From Burkholderia vietnamiensis LMG 10929 (GTDB lineage Bacteria; Pseudomonadota; Gammaproteobacteria; Burkholderiales; Burkholderiaceae), in assembly GCF_000959445.1 (NCBI RefSeq), contig NZ_CP009631.1, positions 2,852,001-2,916,000 of the forward strand: a stretch of 64,000 nt of DNA, written 5' to 3'. A model generated the notes under the pieces. The model was given only the letters and a program-made list of their open reading frames with translations. It searched no databases and was not told the DNA's origin. Shown one piece after another: positions 9,389 through 16,771 of this stretch (its first letter is position 1; each line of letters begins with the position of its first letter). The position numbers and the translations under genes are program-made.

Positions 9389-9715
9389 ATGAACAAGAAG
9401 CCAAGCAAGTTTTCCCCGGAAGTCCGAGAGCGCGCAGTGCGCCTCGTACGCGAGCAGCGTAGCGAGCACCCGTCGATGTGGGCGGCAGTCGAATCGATTG
9501 CGCCGATGATCGGCTGCACGCCGCAGACGTTGTTGGATTGGGTTAAGCGCGACGAGGTCGACCGTGGAGAGCGCGATGGCGTGAGTACGGCCGAGCGTGA
9601 ACGCATCAAGGCCTTGGAGCGCGAGGTCAAGGAACTGCGCCGGACCAATGAGATTCTCAAACTGGCGAGCGCGTTTTTCGCCCAGGCGGAGCTCGACCGC
9701 CGTTTCAAGTCCTGA
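9389..9715 (+). CDS. IS3-family OrfA (transposase DNA-binding subunit)
   Basis: This 108-residue protein has the IS3 OrfA form: [16 protein letters not shown] at the start, a helix-turn-helix around residues 25-55 ([18 protein letters not shown]), then a leucine-zipper-like coiled coil ([20 protein letters not shown]) ending in [14 protein letters not shown]. The last phrase is the point where IS3 elements usually shift into the orfB frame. It recognises the element ends and regulates transposition. The ATG stands 50 bases inside the left end. Confidence 0.95.
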   Translation: MNKKPSKFSPEVRERAVRLVREQRSEHPSMWAAVESIAPMIGCTPQTLLDWVKRDEVDRGERDGVSTAERERIKALEREVKELRRTNEILKLASAFFAQAELDRRFKS

Positions 9716-10626
9716 AGGCCTTCATTGATCAGCATCGCGACACCTTCGGGGTCGAGCCGATCTGCAAGGTCTTGCGGATTGCCCCGTCGGGCTACCGACG
9801 CCATGCAGCACAACTTCGCGATCCGTCGAAGCGCTGCGCCCGCGCGAAACGCGATGAGCTTTTGCAACCGGAGATCAAGCGTGTCTGGCAGGCCAACATG
9901 CAGGTCTACGGCGTGCCGAAGGTCTGGAAGCAGATGAACCGGGAAGGCATTGCAGTGGCACGCTGCACGGTCGGACGGTTGATGAAACTGCAGGGCTTGC
10001 GTGGCGCAGTTCGCGGTAAGCGTGTTCGCACGACGATTCCCGAGGTGACCGCGCCGCGCCCGCTGGACCGAGTCAACCGGCAGTTCAAGGCTGACCGACC
10101 GAATCAGCTCTGGGTGTCGGATTTTACGTATGTCTCGACATGGCAAGGCTGGCTGTACGTGGCATTCGTGATCGACGTGTTTGCCCGCCGTATTGTTGGC
10201 TGGCGCGTCAGCTCGTCGATGACCACGGACTTCGTTCTGGATGCACTTGAACAAGCGCTGTACGCCCGCCAACCGGGTGAGGACGGGACTTTGATTCATC
10301 ATTCCGACAGAGGGTCTCAATACGTCAGCATCCGCTACAGCGAACGGCTGGCTGAGGCCGGCATCGAGCCGTCGGTCGGCAGCCGGGGCGACAGCTACGA
10401 CAATGCGCTGGCCGAGACGATCAACGGCCTGTACAAGACGGAACTGATTCATCGGCGCGCCCCTTGGAAAACGAGGGAATCCGTCGAACTGGCAACGCTG
10501 GAATGGGTCGCCTGGTACAACCGTCATCGGCTGATGGAACCGCTCGGCTATATCCCGCCTGCTGAAGCTGAGGCAAACTACTACAGGCAACTCAGAAATG
10601 CCGCTGACGTGTCCGCATTAACTTAA
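9712..10626 (+). CDS. IS3-family OrfB (DDE integrase), made by -1 frameshift
   Basis: The frame is -1 to OrfA and has no obvious independent start. It is presumably made as an OrfAB fusion by ribosomal frameshifting upstream of the OrfA stop; a run of five T near 9673 is one possible slip site. I place the visible orfB part from the [18 protein letters not shown] stretch. The rve integrase core shows the three catalytic residues: D in WVSDFTYV, D in HHSDRGSQY and E in [14 protein letters not shown]. The product catalyses cut-out and re-integration of the element. Nothing is missing, so the element may still move. Confidence 0.93.
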   Translation: MKAFIDQHRDTFGVEPICKVLRIAPSGYRRHAAQLRDPSKRCARAKRDELLQPEIKRVWQANMQVYGVPKVWKQMNREGIAVARCTVGRLMKLQGLRGAVRGKRVRTTIPEVTAPRPLDRVNRQFKADRPNQLWVSDFTYVSTWQGWLYVAFVIDVFARRIVGWRVSSSMTTDFVLDALEQALYARQPGEDGTLIHHSDRGSQYVSIRYSERLAEAGIEPSVGSRGDSYDNALAETINGLYKTELIHRRAPWKTRESVELATLEWVAWYNRHRLMEPLGYIPPAEAEANYYRQLRNAADVSALT

Positions 10627-10633
10627 ACCAACC

Positions 10634-10660
10634 AGCCTCCACGATTCCCGGTGCGGTTCA
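10634..10660 (-). repeat. Right inverted repeat of IS3-family element
   Basis: Read on the - strand this begins TGAACCGCACCG and closes GTGGAGGCT. The CAT target duplication follows immediately at 10661. Confidence 0.9.
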
Positions 10661-11246
10661 CATCATGACGCAGGTGCTCGCCGCGGTGCGCGAACACGGA
10701 CTCGATGCCGTGCTGCTTGCCGTGCAGGCAGCGCTGGACTCGGGACGCCCCAGTGGGGAGCACGTTCTGAACGTGCTGAGCCGGTTGAAGGCGCCCATCG
10801 GAATTGAGGCCGTGCAGCGCCACGGCAAGCGCGTGCGCTACTTCTCGACCGTCGAGCTGACCAACGCACTGGAGCAGGAGATGTCCATCGGCAAACAAGG
10901 CCAGATCGCCCATAAGCTGATGTACGTCGACCTGGTAATCCTCGACGAACTGGGCTACCTGCCGTTCAGCCAGACCGGTGGCGCATTGCTGTTCCACTTG
11001 CTCTCGAAGCTGTATGAACACACGAGTGTCGTGATCACCACCAACCTCAGCTTCGGCGAGTGGGCGACCGTGTTCGGGGACGCAAAGATGACGACGGCGC
11101 TGCTGGACCGCGTCACCCATCACTGCCACATCGTCGAAACGGGCAATGAATCCTGGCGCTTCAAGTCCAGTTCTGCCAAGGCGAAGGCAACCAGAAAGAG
11201 AGCAGCAAAAGCAGCAGGCAGTGAGGAGTTATCCACACCGGAATAG
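10661..11246 (+). pseudogene. istB: Fused remnant: IstA C-terminus joined to IstB C-terminal half
   Basis: The first ~44 codons ([16 protein letters not shown]... to [11 protein letters not shown]) are the C-terminal part of IstA. The remainder, from about [16 protein letters not shown], is the second half of an IstB ATPase: Walker B-like [12 protein letters not shown] and the conserved [26 protein letters not shown] deletion near 10795 has removed the istA end and the first ~100 codons of istB, including its Walker A P-loop. The fusion is in frame and ends at a normal istB stop, but it lacks ATP-binding capacity. It is therefore a decayed helper. Confidence 0.88.
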
Positions 11247-11289
11247 ATGTACTACGCTGTCTCGGGGTGGGTCAGATTTAGATGAAAAC

Positions 11290-11318
11290 GGTGGGTCAAG
11301 ATTCGGTGGAAATCAACA
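11290..11318 (-). repeat. Right terminal inverted repeat of IS21-family element
   Basis: Read on the - strand this begins TGTTGATTTCCAC and ends CTTGACCCACC. The base after it (11319) begins host-side DNA, with no copy of the left flank. Confidence 0.9.
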
Positions 11319-11378
11319 CTTGGACATCTCGTTGATGTACTAAGCGCGTCGAAGGATGTTTTCACGATTGCATCCTTC

Positions 11379-12149
11379 ATGGATAAGGTTCAAGACCCTG
11401 AGTTTGTTGAGTCGCAGCGATACGCGGAGCTTCTAGTCGCGGAAATACCCGCTCTGCGCCTCACTGAAGCCATCACTGCGTTGTTTAAGGAGCGGCGGAC
11501 ACTCGATCTTGGCAAATTGCGATTTTTAACGCGGGCGTTGCTTGACGCTCTTTCGCCTACGCAGACAAACAATTATCTGGCCGTTGTCTCTGACGAACTG
11601 CGCATTGCCACCGAGGATGCGGCAATCCGAACGGCGCTGCGCTTGCTAAAGCCCGAACTCTGGCAGAATTTGCAGGAACTCCCTCGGCTGCGGATCGAGA
11701 ACAAGCTGATCGCTGGCATCAAGTCCGGCGAAGTGCTGCAGTCAGGCAAAACTAGCTCCCCACTGGCTACGTGGTCGAACACTTTCCTGGGCCACTTCTC
11801 TTTGCGCAAAGAGGCGGCGCGAGCGCTTGTTTCTCGCTTGGAAGACTCAAACCCGAATGCGAGACTCTACGTAGTCAAGTTCTTCTTTGTGCAGCTTGAT
11901 GAGGTATTGCTCGAACCTACTCTCATTTCTAGAGCGGTGCGCGCAGTCGCGAACGCGGTCAAGAACGGTGAAGAGCCGGTGCGTAGCAGGCTCATAAATG
12001 CCGTGACCGCGCTAAACGCGGACTGGCAGAAGCGATTCGCCGACGCGCTAGAGAGCGAGACGGACCCGGACAATCCGGGGGTTCTACTGGACGACGGCAC
12101 GCCTTTCCTATCGTCACCCGCGAATGAAGAAGACGACATTCCGTTCTGA
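11379..12149 (+). CDS. Helical protein of unknown function with SSB-like C-terminal tip; probably 5'-truncated
   Basis: I do not recognise the family. From the first ATG the product is 256 residues, predicted all-helical, with amphipathic helices suggestive of a HEAT-like repeat (residues ~10-215). A flexible acidic tail (ESETDPDNPG..., ANEEDDIPF) follows. The last residues match the SSB C-terminal tip (DDIPF), which docks repair and replication enzymes. The frame stays open and protein-like upstream (LGHLVDVLSASKDVFTIASF) to the IS21 end at 11318. ATG 11379 has no ribosome-binding site, so the true start was probably cut off by the element. The gene may thus be a non-expressed 3' fragment. 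Confidence 0.65.
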   Translation: MDKVQDPEFVESQRYAELLVAEIPALRLTEAITALFKERRTLDLGKLRFLTRALLDALSPTQTNNYLAVVSDELRIATEDAAIRTALRLLKPELWQNLQELPRLRIENKLIAGIKSGEVLQSGKTSSPLATWSNTFLGHFSLRKEAARALVSRLEDSNPNARLYVVKFFFVQLDEVLLEPTLISRAVRAVANAVKNGEEPVRSRLINAVTALNADWQKRFADALESETDPDNPGVLLDDGTPFLSSPANEEDDIPF

Positions 12150-12275
12150 TGGCGGGACGGCAGCGGTAAAATCGCACCACACTCTCGCCACAGCGGGAGT
12201 GCAGCAGCCCCCCCCTACCGATCCTAACCAAGCGGTTAAGGCGAGATTGTAAGTGCTTGAATAAGCGAAGATTTC

Positions 12276-12352
12276 TGGCCCGCCCTACACGATTCGAACG
12301 TGTGACCTACGGCTTAGAAGGCCGTTGCTCTATCCAACTGAGCTAAGGGCGG
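12276..12352 (-). tRNA. tRNA-Arg (anticodon TCT)
   Basis: On the - strand a 7-base acceptor stem (CCGCCCT / AGGGCGG) encloses a normal D-arm, an anticodon stem ACGGC/GCCGT with loop CTTCTAA (anticodon TCT), and a T-arm with GTTCGAATC. Discriminator G and an encoded CCA complete 77 bases. Its 3' end points at the accessory region on the left, the usual geometry of an island inserted at a tRNA gene. Confidence 0.97.
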
Positions 12353-12450
12353 TCGAGAGAAAAGACACGGCGACACAAACACAACCCAGGCCGCATGCAA
12401 CGCACAGGCGCTTCGAGCCATACCAGAACCACCCACTCGAAGCCCCGAAA

Positions 12451-12482
12451 CGAAACGGGCCCGGCATGAAGCCGAGCCCGAA
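12451..12482 (-). terminator. Rho-independent terminator of uppP
   Basis: A 10-base stem (12456-12465 with 12471-12480, one G-U pair) and a five-base loop lie about 50 bases past the uppP stop. On the - strand it is followed by TTTCGTTTC. Confidence 0.8.
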
Positions 12483-12531
12483 ATTATACCCGATCATCGC
12501 GACACATCACGCCAGACCGGTGCAGCAACCA

Positions 12532-13362
12532 TCAAACCGGTTGCGGATGCAGCATGAACCACCCGAGACAGAACGCCCCGGCGATCACACAGTAAAGCCC
12601 GAACGACGCCAACCGCCCGCGCCCTTCGAAATAACGCATCAGGAACCGCACGCTCAGATACGCGGCAATCGCCGTCAACACGCCGCCGAGCAGTGCATCG
12701 GCGAGTTGGTCGCGAGCATGGAACAGCTTCGGCAACTCGAGCACGCCCGCGGCAAAAATGATCGGCGTACCGAGCAGGAACGAAAACTCCGCGGCCTTCT
12801 CCGCAGTCAACCCGGCCACATTGCCGGCGATCATCGTCAGCCCGCTGCGCGAGAAGCCCGGGATCAGCGCGCCGATCTGCGCGAGGCCCACGAGGAACGC
12901 CTGCTTGAACGTCATCTTCTCCGGCGGCTGATGCGCGCGGCTGCGCTGAATCCGATCGCCGATCCACAGCAGCGCGCCGTTGACGATCAGTGCGATCGCA
13001 ACGATCCGCAGGTCGTGGAACACGCGCTCGATGCGCTTCTCGAGCAGCAACCCGACGATGCCGGTCGGGATCGTGCCGATGATCAGCGCCCACATCATGT
13101 GCCCGTCATCGTTCTTGCGCCCGCCGAGCTGCGCGAAGAAACCGCCGATCAGCGCAATCCAGCGCTCACGGAAGTACCACAGCAGCGCGAGCGCCGTACC
13201 CAGATGCAGCGCAACGAGAAATGGCAGCAACTGCGGCGCGTGCTTGTCGATATGCATGCCGAACAGCGCCGGCACGAGCAGCGTGTGGCCGAGGCTGCTG
13301 ACGGGGAACAGTTCGGTGACGCCCTGCAGGACGCTCAGGAATACCAGAAACCAGAGACTCAC
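12532..13362 (-). CDS. uppP: Undecaprenyl-diphosphatase UppP (BacA)
   Basis: This 276-residue polytopic membrane protein carries both UppP signatures: [14 protein letters not shown] near residues 13-26 and PGFSRSGLT near residues 170-178, the latter forming the active site with upstream Glu and Arg. It dephosphorylates undecaprenyl diphosphate to recycle the lipid carrier for peptidoglycan and O-antigen synthesis, and over-expression confers bacitracin resistance. Length and about eight membrane segments match the family. It stands alone, with its own terminator before tRNA-Arg. Confidence 0.97.
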   Translation of the reverse strand: MSLWFLVFLSVLQGVTELFPVSSLGHTLLVPALFGMHIDKHAPQLLPFLVALHLGTALALLWYFRERWIALIGGFFAQLGGRKNDDGHMMWALIIGTIPTGIVGLLLEKRIERVFHDLRIVAIALIVNGALLWIGDRIQRSRAHQPPEKMTFKQAFLVGLAQIGALIPGFSRSGLTMIAGNVAGLTAEKAAEFSFLLGTPIIFAAGVLELPKLFHARDQLADALLGGVLTAIAAYLSVRFLMRYFEGRGRLASFGLYCVIAGAFCLGWFMLHPQPV

Positions 13363-13531
13363 GCGTCGGTCCTTTTAAAGGTGAACAATCGGTAGGAAGA
13401 CGGACGACGCACCGCGTCATCCGAAAAACGCGCCCCGATTATGCCGAGCCATGATTACTGCGCCAAGGGCATTTGACCGCTAATTGCGGCGATGTGCACA
13501 AACGCTTGCGATATGTAAGCGCACAGAAAGC

Positions 13532-13563
13532 AAAAAGCCCGCCATTTGCATGGCGGGCCTTTC
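13532..13563 (-). terminator. Terminator of the 28-residue small-protein gene
   Basis: An 8-base GC-rich stem (GCCCGCCA at 13537-13544, TGGCGGGC at 13551-13558) with a six-base loop is followed on the - strand by TTTTTG. It lies 26 bases after the stop of the small gene at 13585. Confidence 0.85.
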
Positions 13564-13584
13564 GAATCGGACAGAATCCTGTCG

Positions 13585-13671
13585 TCAGCGGCCGAGCTGA
13601 TAAAAGAACAATACCGTGCTGCCGGTGAACATGCCGAACAGTGCGATTCCCATTGCCATTGCCAGATCCAT
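13585..13671 (-). CDS. 28-residue single-pass membrane protein
   Basis: The frame starts ATG at 13671 with a good GAGGAGG site five bases upstream, encodes MDLAMAMGIALFGMFTG then STVLFFYQLGR, and ends TGA. A terminator follows directly. A ribosome site, a single hydrophobic span and a terminator together make it a genuine mini-gene. Its start (MDL...) and span (IALFGMFTG) are reminiscent of the 39-residue protein at 15667-15786 (SLFGIGALVMF). Function unknown; such mini-proteins often stabilise or modulate larger membrane complexes. Confidence 0.7.
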   Translation of the reverse strand: MDLAMAMGIALFGMFTGSTVLFFYQLGR

Positions 13672-13844
13672 GGCGCCTCCTCGAAGTGTCATGACCCGGC
13701 AACATCACCGGTTTAGATGCATTATCCCGACCGTCGACGGTGTTAAAAAGTCGCGATTTCCCGAGAAGGGTTTTCCCCGACCGCGTCGCTGCCCGATAAT
13801 GGAGCGCGCTCGCGCATCCCCTCACCCGTTCATCCCGACTTGCC

Positions 13845-14759
13845 ATGCCGATCTTCCAGCAGCACGACATCCATGAACTTCACACCGGCCCGTCGCTCGT
13901 TCGGGTCGCTCCGCAATTCGGCGGCCGCCTGCTGTCGTGGCACGTCGACGGCGAGCCGATCATCTTCTGGCCGGAAACCGCGGACTGGACCAACCTCGCG
14001 CGTGTGCGCGGCGGCAATCCGCTGTTGTTCCCGTTCCTCGGCCGGCATCGCGTCGACGGCGAACTCGGCCGCTGGCGCGACGCCGCCGGCGTGGTCCGCG
14101 ACCTGCCGATGCACGGTTTCGCGCGCGACCTGCCGTTCGCGGCACACGCGTCGCCGGACGGCGCCGCGCTCGCGATGTCGCTCGATGCAACCGACGCGCT
14201 GCACGACAGCTACCCGTTCGATTTCCGCTTCGAAGCGACCTACCGTCTCGTCGATGCCCACACGCTCGACGTCGCGCTGACCACGACGAACCGCGGCGCC
14301 ACGCCGCTGCCGTACTACGCAGGCCACCACTTCTATTTCGCGCTGCCGCACGGAGAACGCGCCCAGACCACGCTCGAGCTGCCGCCGACGCAACGCCGCA
14401 TGCAACTGGCCGACGGCTCGATCAGCGCGGCGGAGCCGGGCCAATCGTCCTACAGCCTCGGAGATCCGGAGATCCTCGACCGCTTCCACTGTCTCGACGA
14501 TGGCGCGCCGTCCGCGCCGGTACGGATCGTGATGCCGGGGCGCGGCCGCACGATCGAGATCGCGCTCGACATCCCGGGCTCGATCCCGTGGTATGCGGTC
14601 ACGACGTGGACCGAGAAGCCGGAATCCGACTTCTACTGCGTCGAGCCGTGGCTCGGCCTGCCGGACGCAATTCACAACGGTCTCGGGCTGCGCATGCTCG
14701 CGCCGGGCGCGACCGAAACGGCCACGCTGCGCATTCGCGTGCTGCCGCACGCCGGCTGA
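13845..14759 (+). CDS. Aldose 1-epimerase family protein
   Basis: This 304-residue protein has the galactose-mutarotase-like fold typical of aldose-1-epimerase-family proteins. LVRVAPQFGGRLLSWHVDG comes early, then NPLLFPFLGRHR, MHGFARDLPF (the conserved His-Gly-Phe), YYAGHHFYF with the second conserved His, and the Glu in YCVEPWLGLPDAIHNG near residue 270. It interconverts alpha and beta anomers of sugars or phosphosugars; the substrate cannot be told. It appears monocistronic and is followed after 130 bases by a LysM lipoprotein gene. Confidence 0.9.
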   Translation: MPIFQQHDIHELHTGPSLVRVAPQFGGRLLSWHVDGEPIIFWPETADWTNLARVRGGNPLLFPFLGRHRVDGELGRWRDAAGVVRDLPMHGFARDLPFAAHASPDGAALAMSLDATDALHDSYPFDFRFEATYRLVDAHTLDVALTTTNRGATPLPYYAGHHFYFALPHGERAQTTLELPPTQRRMQLADGSISAAEPGQSSYSLGDPEILDRFHCLDDGAPSAPVRIVMPGRGRTIEIALDIPGSIPWYAVTTWTEKPESDFYCVEPWLGLPDAIHNGLGLRMLAPGATETATLRIRVLPHAG

Positions 14760-14889
14760 CATCGCCGGCGCCGGGCCGGCCATGCCGGCCGACTACGGCC
14801 AGAAACTGCGGCGGGCCGATCGAACCCGTTAAAATCGGACGTTTTGGATTGCCTGCCGCGCCGCGCGCGGCAGCGTTTTGCGAGGTTCA

Positions 14890-15588
14890 ATGTTCGGAAC
14901 AACAACGAAGCGGCTCTTCGCTGCCGCCTGTGCGGCGCTGCTCGTCGCGTGCGGCTCCGCGCCCGTCGGCCCCGGCTACTACCGCGTCGAGCGCGGCGAC
15001 ACGCTCTACAAGATCGCCCGCGACAACCGCACGTCGCTGGCAAACATCGTGCGCTGGAACCAGATCACGAACCCCGATGCGATCGAAGTCGGGCAGGTAC
15101 TGCGCGTCGCGCCGCCGCCCGGCACGACGACCGCGTCCACCTCCGGCACCAGCACCGGCAGCGCGCCGCGCAGCCGCCCCGCGCCATCCGCGCCGGTCGA
15201 ATCGAACGTCAAACCGGCTTCCAGCATCGCGCTGATCTGGCCGGCAGCCGGCAATGTGGTGCGCACGTTCGACGGATCGAAATCCAAGGGGATCGACATC
15301 GCGAATTCGGCCGGTACGCCGGTGCAGGCGGCCGCCACCGGCACGGTCGTCTATGCAGGCAACGGCTTGCGCGGCTACGGCAATCTGATCATCCTGAAGC
15401 ACAACGCCGATTACCTGACGGCCTACGCGCACAACCGCGCGCTGCTCGTGAGGGAAGGCCAGTCGGTCACACAGGGGCAGACGATCGCCGAGATGGGCAG
15501 CAGCGACAGCGATCGCGTCGCGCTGCATTTCGAGCTGCGTTACGGCGGCCGCTCGATCGACCCCGCACGCTACCTGCCCGCGCGCTGA
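14890..15588 (+). CDS. LysM/LytM lipoprotein, probable amidase activator (NlpD-like, degenerate M23)
   Basis: I use ATG 14890, preceded by GAGG; an in-frame TTG 12 bases earlier is less likely. The protein has a lipoprotein signal (LLVAC), one LysM domain (about residues 31-74, YYRVERGDTLYKIARDN), a Ser/Thr/Pro linker, and an M23-type domain (about 112-230). The zinc ligands are degenerate: SKGID instead of HxxxD, and ALHFELR instead of HxHFE. This is the pattern of NlpD/EnvC-type activators, which bind and switch on cell-division amidases rather than cut peptidoglycan. Inferred site: outer-membrane inner face, at the septum. Confidence 0.88.
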   Translation: MFGTTTKRLFAAACAALLVACGSAPVGPGYYRVERGDTLYKIARDNRTSLANIVRWNQITNPDAIEVGQVLRVAPPPGTTTASTSGTSTGSAPRSRPAPSAPVESNVKPASSIALIWPAAGNVVRTFDGSKSKGIDIANSAGTPVQAAATGTVVYAGNGLRGYGNLIILKHNADYLTAYAHNRALLVREGQSVTQGQTIAEMGSSDSDRVALHFELRYGGRSIDPARYLPAR

Positions 15589-15606
15589 ACGCGCGGGCCG
15601 CCGACG

Positions 15607-15642
15607 GACGACATGAGATGCCGGCATGCATCGCATGTCGTC
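15607..15642 (+). terminator. Hairpin after the LysM lipoprotein gene
   Basis: A 9-base stem (GACGACATG / CATGTCGTC) plus a further 5 bases above one mismatch, with a six-base loop, lies 19 bases past the stop. No T-run follows, so it may protect the mRNA 3' end rather than terminate by itself. Confidence 0.45.
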
Positions 15643-15666
15643 GCGAGGGCAATCCGAAAGGTTGTT

Positions 15667-15786
15667 TCAGCGCTTGCGCAGACGACCGATGAAACGGCCG
15701 GACAACGGATCGACACGGCTCGCAAACATCACCAGCGCGCCGATTCCGAACAGGCTGAACCCCGTAGCAATCAGAAGCAAATCCAT
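15667..15786 (-). CDS. 39-residue single-pass membrane protein
   Basis: An ATG at 15786 opens a 39-residue frame: a membrane span (LLLIATGFSLFGIGALVMFAS) and a positively charged tail ending SGRFIGRLRKR. The positive-inside rule suggests the C-terminus is cytoplasmic. The ribosome site is weak. Its architecture is reminiscent of the 28-residue protein at 13585. No function can be assigned; the tail and span make it more than a chance frame. Confidence 0.5.
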   Translation of the reverse strand: MDLLLIATGFSLFGIGALVMFASRVDPLSGRFIGRLRKR

Positions 15787-16437
15787 GGTCACATCACTGT
15801 TTTGTCGTGATCTTATGCGTCATTGAGAAATCGTGCACTGAACTGCCCCGTCGCACGAGTCCGAACATTCCCTATCCACAGTCGCCATTGTGGTTTCGGT
15901 CGCGTGAATCAATGATGTAAGCGCGCCGACGGTTGCTTCGGCAGACCTCGACGCGACCCGCGATACCGCGTGCAGCCGACCGCCCAAAAAGGCCGCTCAG
16001 CCGCTTCAGCACGAGGGTTCCAGCCGCGCCGCGATTGCCGCGTGAGCGACGGCGGACGGCTCGCGCCGACTCAACAAACATCCCACGGCAACGTGACACG
16101 CACCGCGCTCGGCGAACTGAGGAAGGTTTCTAACCGTCGCGCGAGCGGCTACATGCGCGCCGTGCACTTCGTCGGCCGCGACGACGAAGCAATCGCGACC
16201 GGCGGTTACCGCATCGGCCCGCGGTCATGGTCGGCGTGCCCCAGGGCGGGACAGCTACCGACATCGTGAAGGCGTTCATCGCGCCGCCGAACCCCGGCGA
16301 TGTTGGCGACGACACGCTCGCGCATCCCTCGCCATGCAACGCACGCCAGCAGCACGCCCGTGCCGCGACGGCCAGCCGGTCGCCTGATAGCCCGGATGGT
16401 TTATAGTGGCGCCACGCAGCCTTTCTCCCGAACACCG
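15787..16437. other. 650-base stretch with no confident gene
   Basis: I see no frame with a good start site or family motif here. Around 16228-16320 a short + strand phrase translates as VMVGVPQGG...TDIVKAFIAP, faintly like the N-terminus of Bug-type (tripartite tricarboxylate) binding proteins. It could be a decayed gene remnant. The rest looks like non-coding spacer containing the promoter for 16438. Confidence 0.4.
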
Positions 16438-16761
16438 ATGTCCTCCCAACACGAAACCGCCGCGGGCGCGTCGCATAGCCCGCTCTACGCCAAACTCCTG
16501 GGTGAAACCGCCAAGATCGACTGGTGCGATCTCGAGCGCTTCTTCGCACAAGGCAAGCTGCTGTCGGTCGCGCGCGATCTCGATCTCGTCAGCGTCGCGG
16601 AAGCGATCGCCAGCGACGACGCCGAGCAAGTCACGCGCTGGCTGTCGGCCGGCCTCGTCGCGCGCATGCCGGCACCAACCGCTTCCGACTACGCGGCACG
16701 CGATCCGGAGCTGTGGGCGGTAGTCGTGTCGCCGTGGGTGTGCGTGCAGGAACGCGCCTGA
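16438..16761 (+). CDS. DUF2288 family protein
   Basis: This 107-residue soluble protein matches DUF2288: LYAKLLGETAKIDWCDLERFFAQGKLL near the start, then DLDLVSVAEAIASDDAEQVTRWLSAGLV. I start it at ATG 16438; a longer in-frame extension upstream has no protein character. It ends 10 bases before a MATE exporter gene, and the two may be co-transcribed. The family's function is unknown; the conserved block contains a Trp-Cys pair. Confidence 0.88.
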   Translation: MSSQHETAAGASHSPLYAKLLGETAKIDWCDLERFFAQGKLLSVARDLDLVSVAEAIASDDAEQVTRWLSAGLVARMPAPTASDYAARDPELWAVVVSPWVCVQERA

Positions 16762-16771
16762 CGCGTTCGCG

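Larger units (their letters stand above)
9339..10660 (+). mobile_element. IS3-family insertion sequence, apparently intact
   Basis: The 1322-base element is bounded by inverted repeats that start TGAACCGC and end GTGGAGGCT inward (22 of 27 positions match). It is flanked by a direct 3-base duplication, CAT at 9336-9338 and 10661-10663, the length expected for IS3. It carries the usual orfA and orfB with orfB in the -1 frame. Both frames are open and the DDE residues are present, so it may be active. It lies inside istA of an older IS21-family element. Confidence 0.95.
7966..11318 (+). mobile_element. IS21-family element, internally deleted and hosting an IS3-family element
   Basis: The ends begin TGTTGAT and match as imperfect inverted repeats, 22 of 29 positions. 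Inside each end the transposase-binding motif GACCCAC recurs (left near 7987 and 8020; right near 11267 and 11291), as is usual for IS21. The cargo is istA and istB on the + strand. An IS3-family element (9339-10660) splits istA, and a deletion fuses the istA tail to the second half of istB. No target-site duplication is visible: left flank ...GGGTC, right flank CTTGG.... The element cannot transpose by itself. Confidence 0.92.

Noticed and set aside
12228..12243. Sequence CCAAGCGGTTAAGGCG resembling a tRNA D-arm
   Set aside because: No acceptor, anticodon or T-arm can be built around it, and it overlaps nothing else; treated as chance or a remnant.
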